A DNA stretch of 64,000 nt, taken from assembly GCA_905250115.1 (NCBI GenBank), contig CAJNOI010000266.1:32232-96231 (forward strand), given 5' to 3'. The notes under the pieces were generated by a model. It ran no database searches, had not been told where the DNA came from, and saw nothing but the letters and a program-made list of their open reading frames with translations. Source of the stretch: Adineta steineri. Lineage: Eukaryota; Rotifera; Eurotatoria; Adinetida; Adinetidae. This document shows positions 12,765 to 23,815 of the stretch, piece by piece. The translations under genes and the position numbers were made by a program. Each line of letters opens with the position of its first letter. Within the stretch, counting starts at the first letter, position 1.

Positions 12765-13001
12765 ATACTCAAGTTTTTTTTTATAATTTAGTAGAAAATG
12801 TAGAATCCCACCGTTTTTATTTAACTACGCATGCATGTTTTTATTTTATTAATGATGATATTAACTAATAACATATCCTATTCCTTGTTTTGTTTAGTAT
12901 ATTTTATGAATTAAAGAAACAAAGAATAAATTATAGAGAAATAGAAAAACAATGATATTTAATTTCAGATTAAATATAATAATCAATCGAAAAAACAAAA
13001 C

Positions 13002-13550
13002 ATGGATTTGAGTATTGTTAACAATGATTATTATTTATCAGGCATGGCTGCATTAGTTGGTGATATTGATAGTAAGAAATAATATAGTATAGTTAATACA
13101 TATAGTACATGTTTGCTTAGAACAGTTAATGATTATGTTAAGAGATGGTCGAACACTTATTGCTTATTTAAGAAGTCTTGATCAGTTTGGTATGTAAAAA
13201 TTCTAAATATATGGTTATAATTATTTGATTTGATTTATTAAATATACCAAAATAATATTTTAGGTAATCTTGTACTTCATCAAGCATTTGAACGTATTTG
13301 TGTTGGTCGTCAATATGCAGATATACCACGTGGTTTATTTGTAATTCGTGGTGAAAATGTTTTACTTATTGGTGAATTAGATTTTCATCAACCAATACGT
13401 GTTCAACTTGTTGAAGTAACAATTGAAGAAATACTTAAATTACAAAAAGAAGATATTGAAAAAAAGGGACGTATAGAAAAACTTCGACAAAAAGCAATGA
13501 TTGAACATGGTCTTATTGATGAAGGAAATCCAATTGAAGAGCACTATTAA
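13002..13550 (+). CDS. LSM1: U6 snRNA-associated Sm-like protein LSM1
   Basis: Component of the cytoplasmic LSM1-7 ring that binds oligoadenylated mRNA 3' ends after deadenylation and promotes decapping. Exons 13002-13071, 13121-13189 and 13264-13550 give 141 residues (133 in human). The Sm1 motif (LRDGRTLIAYLRSLDQFGN) and Sm2 motif (FVIRGENVLLIGE) are intact, with the LSM1-specific helix rich in Lys/Glu afterwards. It starts 237 bp after NDH2 and ends 156 bp before PAN2 on the same strand. The 5' side has an acceptor-like TTTAATTTCAG near 12967. Confidence 0.95.
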
Positions 13551-13706
13551 AAGAAACAACAAAACATTTTTATTATTATTATAAATTTTGTTTTCAACTA
13601 TTTTTCATAGATAGGTTTACCGACGCAGATATGTTGTTATTGTTGTTGTTTTTCTCTCTGTTTTCTTGTTTATGGATGTTATATTGATTAAAACAACTTT
13701 TTAGAT

Positions 13707-15562
13707 ATGGACGGTACTAGCGATACACCTTATGCAATGGATTATTCAGAATCCATGGCATTTTTTAATAGTGCATATAATCAAACAAGTACACAATCAA
13801 TTACAGCAACGGAATTTGATATTGCTCAAGAATTACTTTGGGCTGGTAGTAATGAGGTATAATGATTTACATTGTACAGAATTTCATATCATGATAGACA
13901 TCTCTATTAGAAAATTATGAAGATACTATTGATTATGAGTAGGGAACTGCAAAGTGGTCCCGGGACCAAGACGAAAATTGTCAGCTAATTCCTTAATGTT
14001 TTTATCAAGTATGAGATCAGAAATTTTCTTATTTCTCTTTTTTTCTTTAATTAAAAATTGACAAATGTGTTATTTTATAGTTCAAGAAAAACCGTATAGA
14101 TTGAATTTACAATCGAAAAAACGAGAATTTTCGTGAACTTCATACTTTTTCTTGCATAGTTAAAGACCAAACCAGAATTATTCTTAAGCTTTTATCAAGA
14201 CCGAGACCGGGACCGGGACCACAAAAAGTGATTTTGCAGTTCCCTAATTATGAGACAATCACTGCTTATACCGTAATTAAAATATAAGTTTCACGATTAA
14301 AGACTTGTGCGACAGCTATATTCATTTTCAAGTTATATTTCATGAGACCAAAAACTTGGGTAACGATTGAAGTACTTAGATAACTGTATAAGAGCTAGTT
14401 TTCGATCTATATTCTATCTCATGTTGTTACTTACCAAATATATCAGTAAATAAAGAGAAGTATTTTTTCTGATGATTAAATAGAAATTACTTTCAGTGTA
14501 TAGAATTATGTTACGAAAAGTTTTCTTTCAACATTATATATAATCAATTTTAATTATTATCTAGGGTCGTGTAGCATCGTTTTATGGATGTGACCTTCGA
14601 AAATACACAGGTTTTCGTGTTTCAACAACATCGGATATTCGCAGTATATTATCAATAACTGAAGGACCACTTATTCTCACATCTGATTCACTTTCATTAT
14701 ATACAAGACAAGGTTTAAATATATTTAATCATAGGTAATCTATTTTTTCTTTCAATAACAATTCATTTTTTTTTTATTGTTAGAGCTCCTTATCTTGATA
14801 ACATGCAATGTATGTTAATGCCACAATCTCATAAACAAAAAAAGATATATATTGGCGGTTATAATGGCCAATTATGTGAAATGGATTTCGATAAAAAAAC
14901 TTTACTTCGTCAAGTAAAAATAAAAAAAATTGTTTTTTTTTAAATGAATATTTTTTTTATAGGTAACACTTGATGAAGGTGATTGTATTATATTAAAATA
15001 TTGTACAAGAAATTTTATTGCAACTGGTTCAACAAATGGTGTTGTTAATTTACGCGATCCAAATTCTCTTCAAGTTATACAACGATTTACTCCACATCAT
15101 GGAAGTTTATCTGATATAGATATTAATAATATGTATTTAGTTACATGCGGTTTTACACGAAAGTAAAATATTTCTTCTAATATTTATTTTATTTATTTTT
15201 CTATATAGAATGGATCATATGAATCTTGATCGATTTCTTGTTGTATATGATTTACGAAATATGCAACAATTAGCACCTGTACCAGTTTTTATTGATCCAT
15301 GTTTTGTACATTATCATACAATGACGAGTACTTCAGTTATGGTTGCATCTCAAGTAAATGAATAGTTTCTTCTTCGTTTTTTGTCTTCTTTAAATTAGAG
15401 AATATTCTATAGCAAGGACATCATACACAAGTTGATCTTACAGGTGGTTTAACTCAGACATATTCTCCTATTATTAATTTAACAACGAATCCAGCTGGAA
15501 TTATAACAACATTTAGTGTTTCAACAAGTATGCATTGCACAGCTTTTGGACATTCAACTGGT
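13707..15562 (+). CDS. PAN2: PAN2 deadenylase subunit, N-terminal part only (cut by assembly gap)
   Basis: Catalytic subunit of the PAN2-PAN3 poly(A)-shortening complex. Exons 13707-13856, 14565-14734, 14784-14913, 14963-15162, 15209-15353 and 15413-15562 join in phase and encode about 315 residues of the N-terminal WD40 domain; recognisable stretches include FDIAQELLWAGSNEG, SLSDIDINNMYLVTCGF and RFLVVYDLR. The gene then runs into 100 Ns; neither the linker, the pseudo-ubiquitin-hydrolase domain nor the DEDD exonuclease domain (together about 800 residues in the family) appears after the gap. The next sequence belongs to the upstream region of another gene, so the gap hides several kilobases or marks a misjoin. 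A TTTTTTAG acceptor sits two bases before the start codon, which suggests trans-splicing. Confidence 0.9.
13932..14254. mobile_element. Non-autonomous hAT-type MITE in PAN2 intron 1
   Basis: A 307-bp element (13940-14246) begins TAGGGAACTGCAAA and ends TTTGCAGTTCCCTA, a perfect terminal inverted repeat, and is flanked by the perfect 8-bp duplication ATTATGAG (13932-13939 and 14247-14254). Subterminal GC-rich blocks (GGTCCCGGGACC left, GACCGGGACCGGGACC right) are also partly inverted. TIR sequence and 8-bp duplication are hAT hallmarks. It has no coding capacity. The clean duplication suggests a fairly recent insertion. Confidence 0.85.
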
Positions 15563-15662
15563 NNNNNNNNNNNNNNNNNNNNNNNNNNNNNNNNNNNNNN
15601 NNNNNNNNNNNNNNNNNNNNNNNNNNNNNNNNNNNNNNNNNNNNNNNNNNNNNNNNNNNNNN
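15563..15662. other. Assembly gap (100 N)
   Basis: Exactly 100 Ns, the usual placeholder for a gap of unknown length, inside the PAN2 coding region. Confidence 0.99.
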
Positions 15663-15979
15663 AAAAAAAATAATTATATTTTCATTTTCTCATCATTCTT
15701 TATACAAAACTAATTAATAGTTTCAATAACTGCTTAAATTGATCAAGAGAGCGAAAGACATTGAACCTCTTAATGGGTCATTTTAAATTTTCATCAACGA
15801 GGTCAACGTCTCGTCTTTTCTCGTAGTTTTATTCGTTTTATTTAAACATGTCCTTTTGATTGGTCTTTTATAAAATGCATTGAAGCATAACGGTGATAGT
15901 GAATAAGTGAGAATAAAACAACACTTTTCACTATCAATTCTCATTAATACAAACGTATAACTCAAGTAAAAAAAAAGAA
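15663..15979. other. Post-gap upstream region
   Basis: AT-rich sequence after the gap without PAN2 exons or other recognisable coding sequence; the last part is the leader of the next gene, whose start codon follows a run of A at 15980. Confidence 0.5.
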
Positions 15980-17119
15980 ATGTCCTATCGTTTTGCCTAT
16001 CCAAATGGAGGAGCTACACTTGGCTATAGTATGGATCCAACATTAATGTCAGCTGGTTATCCAAGTGCTTATGATGATCATCAAAGATCATATTCACCAG
16101 AATCATTTTCATCGGAAAGTGAAAGTGACGATAGTTATGAATATCGAGGTCGAATGATTACACGTGATAGTAGATGTTCACGTGATGTTGTTCGTGCTAG
16201 AACACCACCTCCGATTATTAAACGAGTAGTTGAACGAGCTCCAACACCTGAAGCACTTGTCATGGAACGAGTATGTATAAAATAATAAGAAGCAAAAAAT
16301 AAAAACTAATTATTCTATTTCGTATTATAGGTTATTATTCGACCACAGCCTCAGGAAATTGTTGAACGTGTTATTGAACAACCACGTACACCACCACCAC
16401 GTATTATTCAAAAAGAAATGCATGAAGAAGCACCACCACCAATTGTTCGAACACGGTATATTTTCTAACACGTTTTTACTTTGTTTTTTTATCCTTAATG
16501 ATTTTTCTTCATTAGAGTTATTAAAGTCGATCGACCCGTTCGTAGTGGTTATAGTCAACCAGGTTCACCATACGGTAATCCATGTAATGCATTACCATCA
16601 TTCTCAAATGGTATGATTGCTGGTGGTGGTGGTTATCGTTCTCAATCAATTGCTGGTTCTGTTGGACGACCATCTTTAGGACATGGTGGTCTTGATCCTA
16701 ATACAAGTTTTTCATCGGAATCAAGTTTTGAATATATCCCACAAACATCTATGACACCTGGTATGCCACCACCATCATCCGCAGCAATGATGATGTTACC
16801 TGCATCATCACAACAACAGCAACAATCAATGGGTCTTATGCAACAACAGCAACCAGTACAACAACAACTTATGTATCGACCTGTTCAAATGCAATCAGCA
16901 ATTCCACCAATACCTTCATCATATATGCCTCAAAATTACATGTATCCTATGCCTCGTCCAGGAATGTCATTTGGTTATCATCCAATGATGCAACACGGTC
17001 GAATGATTCCAAGTGGTATGCCAATGATCGCTTCTGGTAATTCACTTGGTCCACCAACAAGTAATTTTTCTAATCAATTATCTTTATTTAATCCAATGGC
17101 TCAACAAATGGTTTATTAA
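15980..17119 (+). CDS. Pro/Gln/Met-rich protein with charged PTP/PPP repeat region, unknown function
   Basis: Exons 15980-16270, 16331-16455 and 16516-17119 join in phase to give 339 residues. I do not recognise the family. The N-terminal 60 residues are Tyr/Ser/Pro-rich. Residues about 70-150 contain repeated units of the type RTPPPIIKRVVERAPTPE and VERVIEQPRTPPPRIIQKE, alternating Val/Ile/Arg/Glu strands with Pro turns, which resembles cytoskeletal alveolin- or articulin-like repeats only in composition. The C-terminal 190 residues are low-complexity Gln/Met/Pro/Ser (MLPASSQQQQQSMGLMQQQQ). No signal peptide or membrane segment. Likely an intracellular scaffold or largely disordered protein; this is inference. 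Confidence 0.8.
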
Positions 17120-18260
17120 TTATTTTACATTAAACTATTTAGTCAGATAAAAATGACGATATGTGTTTCTTTTTGCCTTTTTTTTTGTGTTTCATTATTC
17201 TTATTCGTTTTATAGTAGAAAAAAAAATATTCAAGTTCAAAATTAGATTAAATGTATACAATTATCATTGTTAATCAGAATTTCAGAAAATAGTTGACGA
17301 TTTTTAATCTTCTAGAAAGTTAAATCAGATATATATATTCCTCTTAGAAAAGAGAGATATAATCAAGGTCAAAACTAACATAGATGAATTTTCTAAACAA
17401 AGATATCAAAGAACAGTGTTACTTCTTTATAGTCAAGATAATTTCATTTATCGAAGCAGAAATGTCGAATAAATAGAGAGAGAAAAGAAAAACAATATAA
17501 CGTCAGATATACATACGAATGACGGACGAATCTAACCGGGCTGTTTGTTTTAAAATGAATAATTTCTTTAAATCTATGTATATTCAGTAAAATGAAAGAA
17601 GAATTATTATGACCTATTTTTTCAATATATATTCCTAACTGTTAATCGAATAAGCAAAATTTTTATACACTGAAAATTAGAAATAATGTAATAAAACTAA
17701 GGAATTTTTTTCTATTCATTATATTTCATGTCACGTATACTATTGCTGTTAGCATTATAGATAAATTCTAAAGATAAAGAAATGTTTTACAGCAAGAATT
17801 CAAAGTTCAAAATAGATTTTTTTTGCTTTTTGCCTATTCAAATATTCAAGTCAATCGTATGATCTGATAAAATTTGTTTGTTATACACGCATCGTTGACT
17901 CGTTCACCGTTGACGAAGAAAGATAGATCGAGTATATATCATATATGACGAATTAAATTATATTAATGAATATATAGCGCCATCTATCGGTACTATTTAA
18001 AAGTAAAATAAATTTAAAAATGAAATCTTTTCACTTAATTTAAAAATCTTATCGTTAAAATTTATAATGAAAATAATTAATTTTTTTATTTCTTTTATCT
18101 CTTGCGCATTAAAGCATTCAAGATGAGTGAATTGTTCAACGAGACAATATGGTCGTTAGTCGACAACTAAGATTCTTTGTTTATTCGTTTTTCTCTTTAT
18201 ACATACAAACACTCGTCTGATCTGTCTCTTTAGTATAAGATTATCATATTATCATAAACT
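17120..18260. other. Intergenic region without recognised gene
   Basis: About 1.1 kb, AT-rich, between the Pro/Gln-rich gene and 14-3-3. I see no open frame of note. The last 150 bp should include the 14-3-3 promoter. Confidence 0.5.
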
Positions 18261-19292
18261 ATGCCGGCTTCACGCGATGATGATGTATATCAAGCTAAAT
18301 TGGCTGAACAAGCTGAACGATATGAAGGTAAATAATCAATTTAATTATCATTAACTATGATTATTTGTTTATTGTTTTTTTTCTTAAATTTTAGAAATGG
18401 TTGAATCCATGAAAAAAGTAGCAAAAATGGATCAAGAATTAACGGTTGAAGAACGTAATTTACTTTCAGTTGCGTATAAAAATTTAATTGGCGCACGACG
18501 AGCATCATGGCGTATAATTACTAATATCGAAAGTAAAGAAGAAAATAAATCGGAAAATAGTAAAATGGCTATGACAAAGAAATATCGTTCTCAAGTATGT
18601 GGCCTTTGTGTTTTTTTGCTTTTGTTGAAAAATTTTATTATCTATATTTTCTCATGATTTGTGTTTAGGTTGAAAAAGAATTACGTGATATTTGTCAAGA
18701 TATTCTTGATTTACTTGATAAAAATCTTTTACCAAATGCTGCATCAGGTGAAAGTAAAGTATTTTACTTAAAAATGAAAGGTGATTATCATCGATATAAA
18801 GCTGAATTTGCTACACAAGAAGATCGTAAAGAAGCAGCTGAAAATTCACTTGTTGCATATACAAAAGCCAACGATATTGCACAAAATGAATTACCACCAA
18901 CGCATCCAATCCGTCTTGGTTTAGCTTTGAATTTTTCGGTATTTTATTATGAAATTTTAAATACACCAGAACGAGCTTGCCGATTGGCTAAACAAGTAAA
19001 AAATTTATAATAGGTTTTTTTTTTGTTCTTATGATTAAATTTGATTTCTTAAGGCTTTTGACGATGCAATTGCTGAATTGGATACACTTAATGAAGATAC
19101 ATACAAAGGTTTGAATTATTTTTTGGAGATTTTTGGGTTTATTTCTATTAAAAATAATCTTTTCTTTTTATAGATTCAACATTGATTATGCAACTTTTAC
19201 GTGACAACCTCACATTATGGACAACGGATATGCCTGGTGATAATGATAACGCACATAATGAAGTACAAGATGTTGATGATGAACAAAAGTGA
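18261..19292 (+). CDS. YWHAE: 14-3-3 protein (epsilon-like)
   Basis: Dimeric adaptor that binds phosphoserine/threonine motifs on many cytosolic signalling proteins. Exons 18261-18327, 18395-18594, 18669-18995, 19054-19108 and 19174-19292 join in phase, 255 residues, the usual size. Diagnostic stretches are present: [34 protein letters not shown] and the C-terminal DNLTLWTTD. The basic groove residues of the KNLIGARR and YHRY motifs are intact. The acidic tail (QDVDDEQK) is typical. Assignment to the epsilon group rests on general resemblance of the N-terminus and tail; the symbol is tentative. Confidence 0.95.
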
Positions 19293-20996
19293 ACGAACGT
19301 TATGTTTAAAAAACACAAAAATTTTCTTTTTTTTTTCTCTTTTTTTTTCGTTTAAATGTAACACATTTCCTTTTCTTTTATTATAAACAGGAGAAAATAT
19401 TCTTTCTTTGTGTGTATTCGGATGAGAATCTCTTTCTGTATTGTAAAACGATGAGTGTGAGAATGATGATTGATTAATTAATTAAACACAAAAAAAAAAC
19501 GTTGATGACGAGTAGATATGACTAGTCAGGAAATCTTCTCGTCTAAAATTAATTTCCTTTTCTCGTTTTTTTCTTTTTCAAACACATACACATTCCTAAA
19601 TTTTCTTTCAAATGACAAGTCTCTTATATACGGATTTTCTCCCTATCAACATCAACAACCTTTTTTTTTCTTTTCTCTTTTATTCATTCATTGTCTGCTA
19701 TCTTGTATTCTATATATATAAATAAAAATAAACGTGTCGATGTTATCACTTGCCCTTTTTCAAACTATCATATCACATGTTCCATTTCTATTCAATAAAA
19801 ACAAAAATAAAACTAATTATTATCTCAAGATTTATATATACATATAATTTTTCGATCTATATACACGGGCCAAACTGATTTATGATTATTCATAAGTCTA
19901 TTAATAGAATCATACAGATGTAGTTACATATTTATTAAATGAAGTCTTATATCTATTTTGTATAAGCCTAAAAATGCATTTTTTTGTATTAAGAATTTGA
20001 AATTCATAATCATAATTAGATTTCAATGTTCGTTTAAATAAAAACCATCTTGTGTATTAATCATGATTAATATAAAATTCCATTATGATTATTTCTATAT
20101 ATTAAGAATAATAGATTCCGTAGAGTACTATTACTTCCTCATCAGTCCTAAAACAAACTCATTAATTATATATGGTTAACTTATTTTTCCCAAGGTTTTC
20201 CTCTTTTTATATCAATAATTTATTATTCCTCTATATAAACTCTGTCTTAAATAGAATGTAGTCATATAGTAATACTGATAATATTGATAAAATTCTTATT
20301 TTTAATTAAATGTAATTCATCGACAGATAAGTATTCAAATTTCCTTTTTTCTCCTATCTTTAAGGTTAATCAGGCATCGTTAATTTAAAAGACAATAGCT
20401 AATTTTTTATAGTTAGTTTCAAGTAAAGTATCTTCTTGAATATAATATCAAGCTCACTTTACTTATCAATAGAAGCTATTAACACACCATGTATCTATTG
20501 TATTAACTATAGCAGCCATTAGTATGACGTAATTTTTCTATTCTCTAATATAAGTACGGAAATTTTATAAAAGAATTAATCTTTTGATATGATCATCAAT
20601 AATTTTGTCATCAGATAACGCCAATAAAGTTTGTCTTCGAAAAAATTAGTTGATCACGATATATTATAGATATATGAAAAATTTTCATACGTATTGACCT
20701 GTGAATGTTAGTCAAGTGAATCGATCATTATCTTTTTCTTTTGATATATATATATATATATTCAAACCATCTAGGCATGTATAATTTAAAACGACTGTTC
20801 TTTCTATTATCCATTACATTGTTTATAACATATCCTTGAGAAATGATTGTTATATCTTATTCACATTGTTCATTATATAAAACATTGTCCAACGATTCGA
20901 ATAAACTATAGTTTTCTTAATCTAAAACGACATATTAATAATTGCAAAAAATATATATATATATAAAGAAAACAAAGAGGAAGCATCGATAGAAAG
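19293..20996. other. Gene-poor region after 14-3-3
   Basis: The first 450 bp look like the 14-3-3 3' UTR, with several AATAAA motifs near 19720-19810. The rest is AT-rich with TA microsatellites (about 20745-20760 and 20951-20963). I see no supported gene. Confidence 0.5.
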
Positions 20997-21194
20997 ATGT
21001 TCATGGAAGCAAAAAGTGCAGTGAACATTGATATGAAAAAAAGTCTATACATTTTGTTGTCATTATTGTTTTTCAGTGACATTTTGTCTGGTTTGTACAC
21101 GACTCCAGGCATCGATCTTGCGCTTGACTATTATCATCATAACCGACCTCCTGCTATTATTAACATCGGAAGCGCTCTATGTCTCAAATGTTAG
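20997..21194 (+). CDS. Candidate small secreted peptide
   Basis: A 65-residue open frame in a gene desert. Starting at the internal Met (residue 13) it has a textbook signal peptide, MKKSLYILLSLLFFSDILSG, leaving a mature part of about 33 residues beginning LYTTPGIDLALDYYHH and ending CLKC. Base composition inside the frame is more GC-rich than its surroundings. No dibasic cleavage sites and no family recognised. It could be a small secreted protein, a peptide precursor, or a chance frame; there is no splice support or homology. Confidence 0.3.
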   Translation: MFMEAKSAVNIDMKKSLYILLSLLFFSDILSGLYTTPGIDLALDYYHHNRPPAIINIGSALCLKC

Positions 21195-23815
21195 ACGATT
21201 ACATATGTGTATGTATGAATGTATGTCGAAACAAGCGGTGTTATAAATAATTATAGCGATCATCATAGACGCATATATAGATCGATTAAAAATACATTGT
21301 CGAATCAATATAATAATAAAAACATTTAAATAATCGTTTGAAGTCTGCCTTGAGAAAATTGAATCAAGCGTGTGAAAAACAATTTATTGATTTAATGAAT
21401 AGAGAAAAAGACACATATATATAAAGGTAAGTTTTATTGACGTGAAGATTTCTTTCGTAAGTAAATATTAGTTACTGAATGGCATGTGAAGAAAAATTCA
21501 TCAAATGCTAACGACTTTGGAAATTAATCTATCTTCGGAAACATTGCATGCAATGTCGCGACGATGAGATATAACCCATTGACTGCAAACTTTAATGATC
21601 TAATAGCACGCTATGTCAGTTGTACTATTGTTATATACACTTTTTCAGATATTTGAGAAGGAAGAGGGAATGAGTGAGAGAGAGAGAGGGAGAAAGAGAA
21701 AAGAGCGTGCATATATGTACCACTCAAACATCAATGATTGAACAGGCAAATGAAAGAAAGAAGGAAGAACGGAAGAAGACGAAGGAGACTATGTTAAAAA
21801 GTCATCTTCCTTTATATGTCAGTCATTCTATTACGATACAGTAGTAATATTAATATACATATATTATAAACCAAGCAAGTGTATGTCTTAGTTATATTTA
21901 CATTTTAATAGTATATGTGCTGCACGCAATCATCATTCTACGATTGATTGGATGATGTGACTAGAAAAGTAAGCTTATATTCAGCCAGAAGTCTTGAACA
22001 TGTTGTTTTTTATTCTTTTGTTTCCAATAAAACTGTCGGAAGAAGGAGGTATTATAATAAAAGGTGGTGGTACATTGTTACTTTTTTCCTAGCGGATCAA
22101 ATTAACAAGAACAGAAAGAGGTCAGATGAAGTGTAATAGTGAATAGGTTCGAACAGGTGAACTTGTTATATCATTTGTAATGTGTTCAGAAAGAGTGAAG
22201 GGTGATGAAGTATTTGTCTAATTTGAAATGATCGTTTTTCTCCTCTCAAGTGGTGACATTTAAGTGGAAAAAGGTGTAATTATATGTAAGTAATTAGATA
22301 TTCAAATAGAATAATCAGCTGTTTTCTCGGGTTTTTCTTCTGCCTGTCAATCATTCTTTTTTATGTATAAATCTTATTTACAAGGTTACTAGTGACATTT
22401 TTGATGGTGCGGAAAGTTTTGATTTAATAAGATGTGTAGAATCCTTTTTTTCCTTTCTTTTATCAGAATATAATAGAGACTCTCGGGCATATATATATAT
22501 TCATGTTATTTGTCACATTGAATCGTTTCAAAGTATTCTTAACTGTTATTATTATATTGAAATTCAGTGAGAGTATGCATGTATGTATGTAGTCCATCAT
22601 TTGTTTATACATTGGCACACGTTATTCATATTTGCGTAGCCCTATAAAAGCTAAGAGACAGACACCATTTGTCTTGCCTACTTATAATTGAAAAGTTTCG
22701 ATTTAATTCATTTTTCTCAATTGTTTATGAGTGAACCTTTCAATACTCTAAGAGTGAAAGTGAGTGGTCATTTAATGACATAGAGTAAATTGACATATAC
22801 ATAGAATGTATTGCTATTAAATGAAAACGAGGTCAAGCAGATGGTTAAGACGGAAATTGTCGTTATTATTTCGAGAAGAATAGAAAAAAAAGTGTCAAAA
22901 AAAGTATAATCATAACATCAAACGAAAGAGCAGATCTCTTGAGATTGATCATCAATACAGCTGTGGTCACGCTTCACGCCTATATACAAAATTGAGTTGA
23001 ATATATACATATGCGTTTCCATTCAATTTTCTTCTATATAAGATGATGATGATGACGAGTAACTTACTATTCAAAAGGGAATCATCTTTATTTCCCTCTT
23101 CGCTCATTTCATTTGTTATGTTGATGATTCTGTGTTAATTATTGTACATATACATATTGTAATGACAACAAGATTGCTTTTTTAATCATGAGGTTGGATG
23201 AAATACCATCTCATTCACAATCATAAGCCTCATTTATATCATATATTAGAATAATAGAAAACAAAAAGACAGCTTTTCTTAAATTAGATTCACTAACAGT
23301 TTCTATCATTAGTATAAAAGCAAATAGATAAGTCTTTGAACATCCGACATACATCGTCAACATTGATTGGATTGTATTGATAAGAAGAAGTAGAAGAAGA
23401 AAAAAGAGAACAAGGCAATGCTGGTCAAGGTTAGTTAGCGCTTCTCTCTTTCTCCTCATTCTCCTTTCTTTCTTTTTTTTTCTTCGATTAGTATCATGGG
23501 GTTTTGTATACATGATGCAATTGAATACCATTGACAAGGTGTCGTCTTCCGGCTTTTTTAATTGTCGACATAGTATAATAACATCAATATTTCAGGCATA
23601 TTAATAAAAATGTTTTCATCATCATCTTTCCTACTATTACATAAGGCTATTTGAATTAATTTATACTAGTATTGTATATGTATATAGACAATATAGAAGC
23701 ATGCAGTGTTTGTAATTACTTTATTATAAGAGGGACGCGCATAGCGTTTCTATTGTTCAAATATATACAAAGACTTTTCCTTTTCTTTTTTTTGTTTTAC
23801 TTTAATATATTTCAG
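21195..23815. other. Gene-poor region upstream of the LRR receptor
   Basis: About 2.6 kb without a supported gene. It contains a purine-rich GA tract at about 21658-21712 and AT microsatellites. Short open frames (for example near 21948, 23211 and 23377) have no recognisable features. It may hold promoter and enhancer sequence for the receptor gene. Confidence 0.45.

Noticed and set aside
23211-23604. Hydrophobic short frames on both strands
   Set aside because: Poly-T/poly-A and GAAGAA low-complexity sequence gives Leu/Phe- or Lys/Arg-rich chance frames.
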